Shown here: positions 1 to 5,271 of the stretch, piece by piece
Position numbering within the stretch: position 1 is the stretch's first letter
Layout of the letters: each line of letters begins with the position of its first letter
Assembly (NCBI GenBank): GCA_947167555.1
Contig: CAMVIO010000068.1
Coordinates: 1-8,770 of the forward strand
From: an uncultured Selenomonadales bacterium
Lineage (GTDB): Bacteria > Bacillota > Negativicutes > Selenomonadales > Selenomonadaceae
Length of the DNA stretch: 8,770 nucleotides
Reading direction: 5' to 3'
Program-made: the position numbers and the translations under genes
The notes under the pieces: generated by a model
The model's input: the letters and a program-made list of their open reading frames with translations, nothing else
Database searches by the model: none
What the model was told of the DNA's origin: nothing

Positions 1-224
1 TTCGCGTCGATGTGGTAATACTCGTGCCACGGAATTTTCTCCCATGAATGAATCCAGCCAAAGAAAAGCTGATCGCCTTCTTTGGCCGGAACTTCTACAT
101 AGATTTCTTTTGTCTCGTAGTCGTAAATCCGAAGCACGGTTTGTGCCGAAAGCTCGTTCAGCGCCCACAGCGCCGCAAAGAGGACGACGGCCGCGCAAAG
201 CGCGACAGCCGTCTTTTTTTTCAT
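1..224 (-). CDS. DUF1850 family protein, N-terminal part (TRAP-associated)
   Basis: Partial gene running off the left edge; the first 74 codons are present. Translation begins MKKKTAVALCAAVVLF, a Lys-rich start plus a hydrophobic segment (about residues 5-25) that reads as a signal peptide or membrane anchor. It continues with a beta-rich region containing LRIYDYETKEIYVEVPAKEGD and then FFGWIHSWEKIPWHEYY; the 'G-D-x-(4)-W/Y-IHS...E-x-Y' pattern is what I recognise as DUF1850. Proteins of this family are small, of unknown biochemical role, and are typically encoded between a TAXI solute-binding protein and a fused TRAP permease. Here the start lies 7 bp after the TAXI stop codon, with no strong Shine-Dalgarno close to it (an AAGGAAAAAGG lies about 20 nt upstream, inside the TAXI gene), so translational coupling is likely. 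The TRAP permease is expected beyond position 1. Family call is fairly secure; function is inferred only from context. Confidence 0.78.
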   Translation of the reverse strand, partial: MKKKTAVALCAAVVLFAALWALNELSAQTVLRIYDYETKEIYVEVPAKEGDQLFFGWIHSWEKIPWHEYYHIDA

Positions 225-231
225 GCGCGCG

Positions 232-1251
232 TTATTTCAGGATGCCTTTTTCCTTGTAGAACTTCTCCGCGCCCGGATGCAGCTTCACGCTGGTGCCGGT
301 GATGCCGCGGAGCGCCGTGTCCAGCTTGATCTCGCGTTTCGCCGTCGCGTGGGAAGCGCCGATAGTCTCCAGCCCTTTGTCGGAATAAATGCCGCCGAGG
401 AGGTCGTAGACCACGTCGTCGGAAAGGTTCTTCGAGACGAGCATGATGTTCATGACCGCCGCCGTCGTTGTGTCGGCGTCCGTACCGTACGTTTCTTTCG
501 GAATCTTCCACTCGACATAGAACGGGTACTTCGCCGTCAGCTTCTTCAGCGCTTCGCCGTCCACCGGGACGAACACGATCTTCTTCGTCGTGCCCAGCTC
601 CTTGATGGTCGCGTTGCCGAGGCCGGAGGTGACGAACGCCACGTCGCACTGGCCGTTCTTCATCTGGTCGATGGCTTCGCCGTAAGAAAGGTAGTCCACC
701 TTGGCGTCCTCATAGGTCATGCCGTTGGCCTCGAAAATCATGCGGGCGTTCAGCTCGACGCCGGAGTTCGGGGCGCCTACGCCGACGCGCTTGCCTTTGA
801 TGTCGGCAAAGGTCTTGATGCCGGAGTCTTCCGTCGTGACGATCTGCACCACGTTTGGCCAGAGACCCATCATCGCGCGAAGATCCGTGGCTTTCGGCTT
901 GCCCTCATACGCGCCGAAACCTTCCACGGCCTGGATCACGGAGTCGGACATCGCAATCGCGAGCTCGCCTTTTCCGGTCAGGATTGCGTTGATGTTTTCG
1001 CCCGTGGCGCCCGTCGCCGTCGCCGAGGTCTTGTAGCCCATCTCGCCGATGACCTTCGAGAACGCGCCGCCGATCGGGAAATAAATTCCGCTGGTCGGGC
1101 CGGTCAATACCGTGACAAATTCCTTGCTGCGGTCCAGCTTCGTCTCTTTCTTCGGCGCTCCGGAGCCGCCGGAATTTCCACCGCCTCCGCAGGCTGCGGT
1201 CATCACGGCGAGAGCCGCGATCAGGATGGCGCTCATCAGTTTCTTCCACAT
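232..1251 (-). CDS. TAXI family TRAP transporter solute-binding lipoprotein
   Basis: 339 aa, full length for the family. It is the extracytoplasmic receptor of a TRAP secondary transporter, capturing a small, probably carboxylate-type, substrate and handing it to the membrane subunit; the true substrate cannot be read from sequence. A lipoprotein signal (MWKKLMSAILIAALAVMTAAC) puts the acylated Cys at residue 21, followed by a Gly/Ser-rich linker (22-33). The mature protein has the typical TAXI opening TGPTSGIYFPIGGAF (50-64), GKGELAIAMSD (93-103), DIKGKRVGVGAPNSGVELNA (150-169) and the C-terminal LHPGAEKFYKEKG (324-336). The start is supported by AAGGAGAGGA at 1258-1267, about 6 nt upstream. 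The gene is followed after 7 bp by the DUF1850 gene, the usual TAXI-TRAP order. The -3 position of the lipobox is Thr rather than Leu, slightly atypical. Family assignment is strong. Confidence 0.95.
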   Translation of the reverse strand: MWKKLMSAILIAALAVMTAACGGGGNSGGSGAPKKETKLDRSKEFVTVLTGPTSGIYFPIGGAFSKVIGEMGYKTSATATGATGENINAILTGKGELAIAMSDSVIQAVEGFGAYEGKPKATDLRAMMGLWPNVVQIVTTEDSGIKTFADIKGKRVGVGAPNSGVELNARMIFEANGMTYEDAKVDYLSYGEAIDQMKNGQCDVAFVTSGLGNATIKELGTTKKIVFVPVDGEALKKLTAKYPFYVEWKIPKETYGTDADTTTAAVMNIMLVSKNLSDDVVYDLLGGIYSDKGLETIGASHATAKREIKLDTALRGITGTSVKLHPGAEKFYKEKGILK

Positions 1252-1305
1252 ACATTATCCTCTCCTTGTCATAAAATTTGGGCATATACTTCTAAGCTTA
1301 TAGCT

Positions 1306-1334
1306 ATTATATCATTTGAGCATAGGATTGGTAA
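1306..1334 (-). promoter_or_regulatory. sigma-70-type promoter for the TAXI/DUF1850 operon
   Basis: On the minus strand a perfect TATAAT (-10, 1306-1311) follows TTACCA (-35, 1329-1334, four of six matches) with exactly 17 bp between. Transcription would start near 1299, leaving a leader of about 48 nt with the strong ribosome site at 1258-1267. The -35 box and spacer lie inside the last codons of the upstream hydrolase gene. Predicted from consensus only. Confidence 0.62.
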
Positions 1335-2238
1335 ATCTTTTTTGCACGGTTTCTGAAAAATTTTGTATACGAAAGGTTTGCCGTTCCCAGAACTGTACCG
1401 CCCGGTCGATCCAGCCCTCGGCAGCGGTGCCTGTTCCCAATCCGAAACCGTGAGCCAGATTGTCGAATACCTCGAATTCAGCGTCCGTCCCGGTCTGGCG
1501 GATGGATTCCGTCCGCGTTTTCATTGCTCGACGAAGGCCGGGGCCGTCATTGGCTCCGGCACAGCTATATGTGGGCGGTTCGCTTCCGTAAATGTCGGTA
1601 AAGCCTGTGTATTGCATGATGACGGCGGCCGGCTTTGGACAGTTTTTCTCGCCGAAACGCGCCGTTCCTAAAGCCCCCAGAATAGCCGCTGTTCTTGCGC
1701 CTGCGGAGCCGCCCCAAAGGGAATATCCGTTGACGTCCGCTTGCCATGCGGGCGCATTCTCGTGGACAAAGGAAATCGCCCGTGCCAAATCCTGGCAGCT
1801 TGTTTCGCCGCCGGGTCGGTAAATCAGGGCGAAGGCGTGAATCCCTTTTTTGGAGAGCGCCAACGCGTGGGGGAAACTGTCATGCATCGCCCCGACATAA
1901 CGAAAGCCGCCGCCCGCGTTCAGGATGGCGACTTTTCCGCCGGATTTTCCACGAAAAAGAAAAAGCCCCGTGTCACGCTTTGTCGGATCGGACAGTTTTT
2001 CCTCTTCGGTGTAGATGTCATAGAAGATGGTTTCTCCTGCGGAAGCCTGTGCCCAAAGATGATTGACTACGGCTACGGTGTCTTCGGGGCAAATATTGGT
2101 ATACCATGAGAGCTTCATCGTTTCCAGCGACGCGCCCTGCATATAATTTCGCTGTACAGGGAAAAGAAGTCTTCCGCAGCCGCCAAAGGCAGGATCGTTT
2201 ATGACGTCGCGGATTTTGGATTTCGTTGTAAATTTCAT
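1312..2238 (-). CDS. alpha/beta hydrolase (esterase/lipase, BD-FAE-like fold)
   Basis: 308 aa, no signal peptide, so cytoplasmic. It has the hallmarks of a serine hydrolase of the alpha/beta fold acting on ester substrates. There is a Gly-rich oxyanion loop NAGGGF (107-112), a YRPGG segment (140-144), the nucleophile elbow GGSAG (176-180) with Ser178, a likely acid Asp231 in CAGANDG (226-232), and the catalytic His263 in LAHGFG (261-266). A complete triad implies an active enzyme; the substrate is unknown. The start has AAGGGAAAG about 10 nt upstream on the minus strand, which is adequate. The gene is divergent from the adaptor operon and points toward the TAXI gene, 60 bp away, but that gene has its own promoter. 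The last 20 or so residues, after FWERQ (283-287), form an AT-rich tail that looks like translated spacer. The hydrolase call is solid; any specific name would be a guess. Confidence 0.88.
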   Translation of the reverse strand: MKFTTKSKIRDVINDPAFGGCGRLLFPVQRNYMQGASLETMKLSWYTNICPEDTVAVVNHLWAQASAGETIFYDIYTEEEKLSDPTKRDTGLFLFRGKSGGKVAILNAGGGFRYVGAMHDSFPHALALSKKGIHAFALIYRPGGETSCQDLARAISFVHENAPAWQADVNGYSLWGGSAGARTAAILGALGTARFGEKNCPKPAAVIMQYTGFTDIYGSEPPTYSCAGANDGPGLRRAMKTRTESIRQTGTDAEFEVFDNLAHGFGLGTGTAAEGWIDRAVQFWERQTFRIQNFSETVQKRFTNPMLK

Positions 2239-2308
2239 GGCTTGTCTTTCCCTTGCAGCAAGTCCGTGACAGTCTTCATATCAAACATCCCTTTTCATTC
2301 ACGATTGC

Positions 2309-2351
2309 TAGATGCCATGATTATAACATGTTCTTTCCCATACGGCATCTA
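2309..2351. repeat. 8-bp inverted repeat bracketing the hydrolase promoter
   Basis: TAGATGCC (2309-2316) and its exact reverse complement GGCATCTA (2344-2351) are separated by 27 bp. The half-site centres are 35 bp apart. One arm overlaps the presumed -35 region of the minus-strand promoter and the other its presumed start site; a second palindrome, AACATGTT (2325-2332), abuts the -10 box. The layout suits a repressor operator pair, but no regulator is identified. Confidence 0.5.
2320..2348 (-). promoter_or_regulatory. candidate promoter for the alpha/beta hydrolase gene
   Basis: The minus strand carries a perfect TATAAT at 2320-2325. At 17 bp spacing the -35 position (2343-2348) reads ATGCCG, only three of six consensus matches, so the promoter may be weak or activator-dependent. 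The leader to the ATG at 2238 would be about 75 nt. It is enclosed by the inverted repeat at 2309-2351. Confidence 0.45.
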
Positions 2352-2398
2352 ATACATTTCCGTAGCCCATCGTGCAGCGGGGTCCGGATTTTTTGCGG

Positions 2399-2437
2399 AT
2401 CATGCGATTCCCGAAAAACTAAGCCACAATCATGCGA
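2399..2437 (+). repeat. 9-bp direct repeat upstream of the adaptor operon promoter
   Basis: ATCATGCGA occurs at 2399-2407 and again at 2429-2437, exactly 30 bp apart, roughly three helical turns. The second copy ends 16 bp before the predicted -35 box of the adaptor operon. Same-face tandem sites upstream of a -35 are typical of activator binding, but two short copies can arise by chance. Confidence 0.4.
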
Positions 2438-2453
2438 CGAACAAGGAAAAGTT

Positions 2454-2482
2454 TTGCGTTGCTTTCTCTGAAGTGATAAAAT
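2454..2482 (+). promoter_or_regulatory. extended -10 promoter for the two-adaptor operon
   Basis: TTGCGT (2454-2459) and TAAAAT (2477-2482, five of six) are spaced by 17 bp, and a TG at 2474-2475 makes an extended -10 (TGATAAAAT). An overlapping alternative is TTGCTT (2459-2464) with TATAAA (2482-2487), also at 17 bp. Either gives a short leader with the ribosome site AGGGAG at 2499-2504, 8 nt before the ATG at 2513. Confidence 0.55.
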
Positions 2483-2512
2483 ATAAAACGATATTGTTAG
2501 GGAGAAAAAGCA

Positions 2513-3706
2513 ATGAGACGATATTTCATGATCGGGCTTGCCATCGTGCTGGTGATTTCGTTGAGCGCGATTTTTTATGGCGCGTGGCTTAACGAGCGTG
2601 GCGAATACCAGATTACGCGGCGCATGGAAGAGCGTCGGTTGACGCTGCACGGCGCGAAGGCCGCCGTACGCCGCCTCAGCCCGCGCATTTCGGTGAACAC
2701 GATCAACTTGTTTTCCAACGACATGGCGGACGCCGTGGCGCTGGTCGATGGCCGGATTGTGGAATGCCGCGCGCCGAAGGGAACCTTCGTGCGGCGGGGC
2801 GATACCATCTTTGTCTTGGAGAACGAGGATATTCCGCTCCAGAGGCAAGAGGCGGAGTCGAATATCCTGAAGGCTCAGGCGGAACTGAAACGTGCGGAGA
2901 ACAACTACAGCCGATACCAGATACTGAAAGCCCATGACGCCGCGTCCGCCCAGCAGTTTGACGAGGCGGAGGCCGCTTACCATTCGGCGCAGTCGACCCT
3001 TGCCGTGGCAGAGGCGAAAGCGGCTCAGCTTGGCGTGAAGGAATCGCGGCAGCATGTCGTTGCCCCGATTGACGGTAAAGTGCTGGTGCTCTATCGCCAA
3101 CAGGGCGCCTATGTGCAGAGCGGCGCGTCCGTGGCCCTCGTCGGCGATTTCCGTTTTCTCTATTTCACCAGCCCGGTCGGGGACGAGGACGCCCGCCATC
3201 TGACGGTGGGGCAGGAGGCGGAACTCGTCTTGCAGAGAAAGGACTTCAAGAAAGTCTACGGCACCGATTACGCGGCGGGCAATCTCGGCGACCGCCAGAC
3301 TTTTACCGCTACCATCACCCAGATTACTCCGCCGCTCTCCGAGGAGGCCGCCCTACGTAACGTCCTCTGGCAGGTGGATAACCGTTCGGGGCTTTTGGAA
3401 CCGCAGACATACGGAGGCGTCAGCTTCCAGTCGAAGCGGAGCCACGACGCGCTGGCCGTGCCTTTGGCTGCGATGGCCGACAGCACGAACACGTCAGTCT
3501 TTGTCGTCAGGGATGACGGCACCATCGAGCATCGCGCCGTGCGGACCGGAACGAGCGACGGCTCCTATATCGAAGTGTTGTCCGGCCTTGCCGCCGATGA
3601 GATTGTCGTGACCAGCGGAATGGAGGGCCTTACCGACGGCGCCCATGCCGAGATTATCCTGGATGATACAGGCGTGGGCGAAACGGAAGGGGGCGCGGGC
3701 AAATGA
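2513..3706 (+). CDS. periplasmic adaptor (membrane fusion) protein, RND/ABC efflux type
   Basis: 397 aa HlyD/AcrA-like adaptor, which bridges an inner-membrane pump to an outer-membrane channel. One N-terminal membrane segment (about 5-25) leaves the rest in the periplasm. The first lipoyl half lies at about 76-104 (VDGRIVECRAPKGTFVRRGD). A helical hairpin of about 107-172 is rich in Ala, Glu and Gln. The second lipoyl half is at 181-212 (VAPIDGKVLVLYRQQGAYVQSG within it). A beta-barrel domain follows (about 213-315), and the membrane-proximal domain spans about 316-382 (AVPLAAM, VVRDDGTIEHRAVRTG, SGLAADEIVVTSGMEGL). Ribosome site AGGGAG at 2499-2504 supports the start. The stop overlaps the next gene's start (ATGA), so the two proteins are co-translated and probably work together. 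No pump gene lies nearby, so the transported substrate is unknown. The family call is strong. Confidence 0.9.
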   Translation: MRRYFMIGLAIVLVISLSAIFYGAWLNERGEYQITRRMEERRLTLHGAKAAVRRLSPRISVNTINLFSNDMADAVALVDGRIVECRAPKGTFVRRGDTIFVLENEDIPLQRQEAESNILKAQAELKRAENNYSRYQILKAHDAASAQQFDEAEAAYHSAQSTLAVAEAKAAQLGVKESRQHVVAPIDGKVLVLYRQQGAYVQSGASVALVGDFRFLYFTSPVGDEDARHLTVGQEAELVLQRKDFKKVYGTDYAAGNLGDRQTFTATITQITPPLSEEAALRNVLWQVDNRSGLLEPQTYGGVSFQSKRSHDALAVPLAAMADSTNTSVFVVRDDGTIEHRAVRTGTSDGSYIEVLSGLAADEIVVTSGMEGLTDGAHAEIILDDTGVGETEGGAGK

Positions 3707-4659
3707 ACAACGATCAGATTTTCAACCGTGCCGCCCTCGACAAAATGCGCTCGCCGGAAAAGCTCGATACCATGATTCGCATCACCGGCCCTGTGGGCTG
3801 GATGGGGTTGGTTTCCATCGCGGTCCTTTGCTTCGCCATCGTGCTTTGGTCGTTCTATGGCTCCTTCACGGAAAAGGCCGACGGCAGAGGTCTGATCTTG
3901 GATTCGGCGGGCGTCGTGAACATCACCCATACGGCGGCCGGGAAAATCACCCACATGTATGTCCAGACCGGCGACCATGTCCACAAGGGACAGCTTATCG
4001 CCCATATGGAACAGCCGGAGCAGTCGGCGGATACACGCATGGCGCAGTATGGCGCGGAATTGGCGACGAACGACAGGGACGTGCAGGGGCGCGTCTACGA
4101 ATACGATGCGAAGCGCCATCAGCAGGCGGCCCGGGAGGATATTTATTCCGACTATGACGGTATCGTGGACGAGGTCATGGCGGCGGAAGGAGAGCTCCTG
4201 CAGGCAGGAAGCCCAGTCTGCTCTGTGCGCCTGACCCAGAACCGAGGCGATCTGACCGGCGTATTCTATATTCCCGTCGACAAAGGTAAGCGCGTGGAGC
4301 CTGGCATGACGATCCAGCTCGCGCCGAACGGCGTGGACGTCACCCAGACGGGCAGTCTGATTGGAGTTGTCAAGAGCGTTTCGCAGTATCCGATTTCCGC
4401 CGAAGGCGTGCGAAAGGGATTGGGCAACGCCCAGCTTGCCCAGTACGTCCTTAACCAGGGCGGCGGCGCGGCGGTGGAAGTGAAGTTCGACCTCGTGAAG
4501 GACGCAAGCTCCGAGTCGGGCTACCTCTGGACCTCGGTAGTCGGCAAGCATCGCCCCATCACGGCGGGCAGCTTCTGCACCGGCTCCGTAGTCATCGAGC
4601 GTGAGCCGCCAATCGAGAAAGTTTTCTACAAGATCAGCCAATGGCTCAGGAGCAGATAG
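3703..4659 (+). CDS. NHLM (NHLP) bacteriocin-system-like HlyD secretion protein
   Basis: 318 aa, single-pass membrane adaptor. The opening IFNRAALDKMRSPEKLD, then TGPVGW and a membrane segment (33-52) followed by WSFYGSFTEKADGRGLIL, is the pattern I recognise for the HlyD-like secretion protein of NHLM/NHLP bacteriocin export systems. In those, ABC transporters secrete modified peptides with nitrile-hydratase-like or Nif11-like leaders. A first lipoyl half lies at 68-104 (AAGKITHMYVQTGDHVHKGQ), a second at about 149-176 (YDGIVDEVMAAEGELLQAGSPV), and a beta-barrel follows (GVFYIPVDKGKRVEPGMTIQL, 186-206). The stretch between the lipoyl halves is only about 40 residues, shorter than the long coiled-coil I expect for this family. 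It begins by ATGA overlap with the upstream adaptor and ends 15 bp before a terminator. No NHLM ABC transporter, peptidase or precursor is beside it. The alternative is a generic HlyD-family efflux adaptor. Confidence 0.8.
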   Translation: MNNDQIFNRAALDKMRSPEKLDTMIRITGPVGWMGLVSIAVLCFAIVLWSFYGSFTEKADGRGLILDSAGVVNITHTAAGKITHMYVQTGDHVHKGQLIAHMEQPEQSADTRMAQYGAELATNDRDVQGRVYEYDAKRHQQAAREDIYSDYDGIVDEVMAAEGELLQAGSPVCSVRLTQNRGDLTGVFYIPVDKGKRVEPGMTIQLAPNGVDVTQTGSLIGVVKSVSQYPISAEGVRKGLGNAQLAQYVLNQGGGAAVEVKFDLVKDASSESGYLWTSVVGKHRPITAGSFCTGSVVIEREPPIEKVFYKISQWLRSR

Positions 4660-4674
4660 AAAAAGAATACAGAC

Positions 4675-4703
4675 AAAAAGCCCGCTTGAAAAGCGGGCTT
4701 TTT
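4675..4703. terminator. bidirectional intrinsic terminator between convergent genes
   Basis: A perfect 13-bp stem (AAAAAGCCCGCTT at 4675-4687 with AAGCGGGCTTTTT at 4691-4703) encloses a GAA loop. The A-run on the left and T-run on the right give a U-tract in both directions, so it can end the adaptor operon (stop at 4659, plus strand) and the Lrp gene (stop at 4711, minus strand). Confidence 0.95.
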
Positions 4704-4710
4704 CAGCATA

Positions 4711-5157
4711 TTATTCCGGCAAGATCGAAGGCCGATCCGTGATCGTGGACAGGATTACGATGGTTTGCGTTTTGACGACGCCGGGAACGTCCTTGATGCG
4801 GGTCAGGAGTTTTTCCAGCGTGCCGGTGTTTTCCGTGACGATTTTCAGCGAGTAATCGAAATCTCCGGTGATGTAGTAGCATTCCTTGATCTCCGGTTCG
4901 TTGCGGACGAAATCGGAGAATCGGTCGCCGTGCTTCGGGCTGTCGAAGCGCAGGAACATCAGCGCCATCAAGTGCTTGTTCAGCATGGCGGGATCGAGGA
5001 TGGTCGTGTACTGACGGATTACGCCGGACGCTTCGAGTTTTTTCAGCCGTTCGCTGACAGCGGGGATGGAGAGCGCTGCTTCGCCGCTGAGATCGGACAG
5101 CGTGGCGCGCGCGTTTTCCTGAAGCTTATGAAGAATTTTTCGGTCAATGGCGTCCAT
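4711..5157 (-). CDS. Lrp/AsnC family transcriptional regulator
   Basis: 148 aa from the ATG at 5157, the usual size for the family. The N-terminal winged helix-turn-helix opens with MDAIDRKILHKLQENAR, then LSDLSGEAALSIPAVSERLK (about 21-40) and LEASGVIRQYTTILDP. The C-terminal RAM (effector/oligomerisation) domain covers about 63-138, with the characteristic YYITGDFDYSLKI (94-106). Such proteins form dimers to octamers that bind DNA and sense amino acids or related metabolites; the effector here is unknown. The reading frame stays open to a GTG at 5217, but the family start MDxIDRKIL and AAAGGCGG about 9 nt upstream of the 5157 ATG favour the shorter form. It is divergent from the PBP gene and shares its promoter region; a dyad there (5208-5222) suggests autoregulation and perhaps control of the PBP gene. 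Confidence 0.95.
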   Translation of the reverse strand: MDAIDRKILHKLQENARATLSDLSGEAALSIPAVSERLKKLEASGVIRQYTTILDPAMLNKHLMALMFLRFDSPKHGDRFSDFVRNEPEIKECYYITGDFDYSLKIVTENTGTLEKLLTRIKDVPGVVKTQTIVILSTITDRPSILPE

Positions 5158-5160
5158 GAT

Positions 5161-5189
5161 TTTACGCCGCCTTTCAATAATGGTATAAT
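5161..5189 (+). promoter_or_regulatory. extended -10 promoter for the class B PBP gene
   Basis: TTTACG (5161-5166, four of six) and a perfect TATAAT (5184-5189) are separated by 17 bp, with TG at 5181-5182 giving the extended -10 TGGTATAAT. The leader to the ATG at 5272 would be about 75 nt. A second TATAAT at 5240-5245, with a weak TTCCCG at 5218-5223 (16 bp spacing), could be an additional closer promoter. Confidence 0.6.
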
Positions 5190-5213
5190 AGATTGTCTGA
5201 CGAAAACGGGAAA
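5185..5213 (-). promoter_or_regulatory. promoter for the Lrp/AsnC gene, sharing the -10 with the PBP promoter
   Basis: On the minus strand TATTAT (5185-5190, five of six) lies 17 bp from TTTCCC (5208-5213, three of six). The leader is about 20 nt and carries the ribosome site. This -10 is almost exactly the complement of the plus-strand PBP -10. A farther alternative is a perfect minus-strand TATAAT at 5238-5243 with TTCCCT at 5261-5266, also at 17 bp. Confidence 0.42.
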
Positions 5214-5222
5214 TCACTTCCC
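5208..5222. promoter_or_regulatory. 15-bp dyad, candidate Lrp/AsnC operator
   Basis: GGGAA-ATCAC-TTCCC is a perfect 5-bp inverted repeat around an AT-containing 5-bp centre, 15 bp overall, which is the size of the classic Lrp box though not its consensus. It overlaps the -35 of the regulator's own promoter and lies just downstream of the PBP promoter, so binding could affect both. Assignment to the adjacent regulator is inference. Confidence 0.4.
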
Positions 5223-5271
5223 GATATTCATAACTTCATTATAATCCGTTTTTAGACGATAGGGAAGGGCT

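Noticed and set aside
223..1356. Long plus-strand open frame (377 codons) opposite the TAXI gene.
   Set aside because: Antisense shadow: rich in Arg, Val, His and Ala with no domain, while the minus strand encodes a clear TAXI lipoprotein with signal peptide and ribosome site.
2381..2420. Possible hairpin between the TTTTTTGCGG and CCCGAAAAAC runs in the divergent intergenic region.
   Set aside because: Pairing needs a bulge and a long loop and there is no U-tract; it is not convincing as a terminator or riboswitch.
2253..2471. Plus-strand 72-codon frame with several cysteines near its C-terminus, tempting as a precursor peptide for the adjacent NHLM-like exporter.
   Set aside because: It starts with TTG, has no ribosome site there or before its internal ATG, overlaps both predicted promoters and the inverted repeat, and shows no recognisable leader or GG-type cleavage motif.
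3565..4641. Long minus-strand open frame (358 codons) opposite the adaptor genes.
   Set aside because: It is antisense to two confidently identified coding genes; its composition (many His, Arg and Ala) is typical of the complement of GC-rich coding DNA, and it has no recognisable family.
5158..5217. Longer version of the Lrp protein starting at GTG 5217.
   Set aside because: The 20 extra residues do not resemble the family, the region holds the promoter, and the ATG at 5157 has its own ribosome site and the canonical MDxIDRKIL start.
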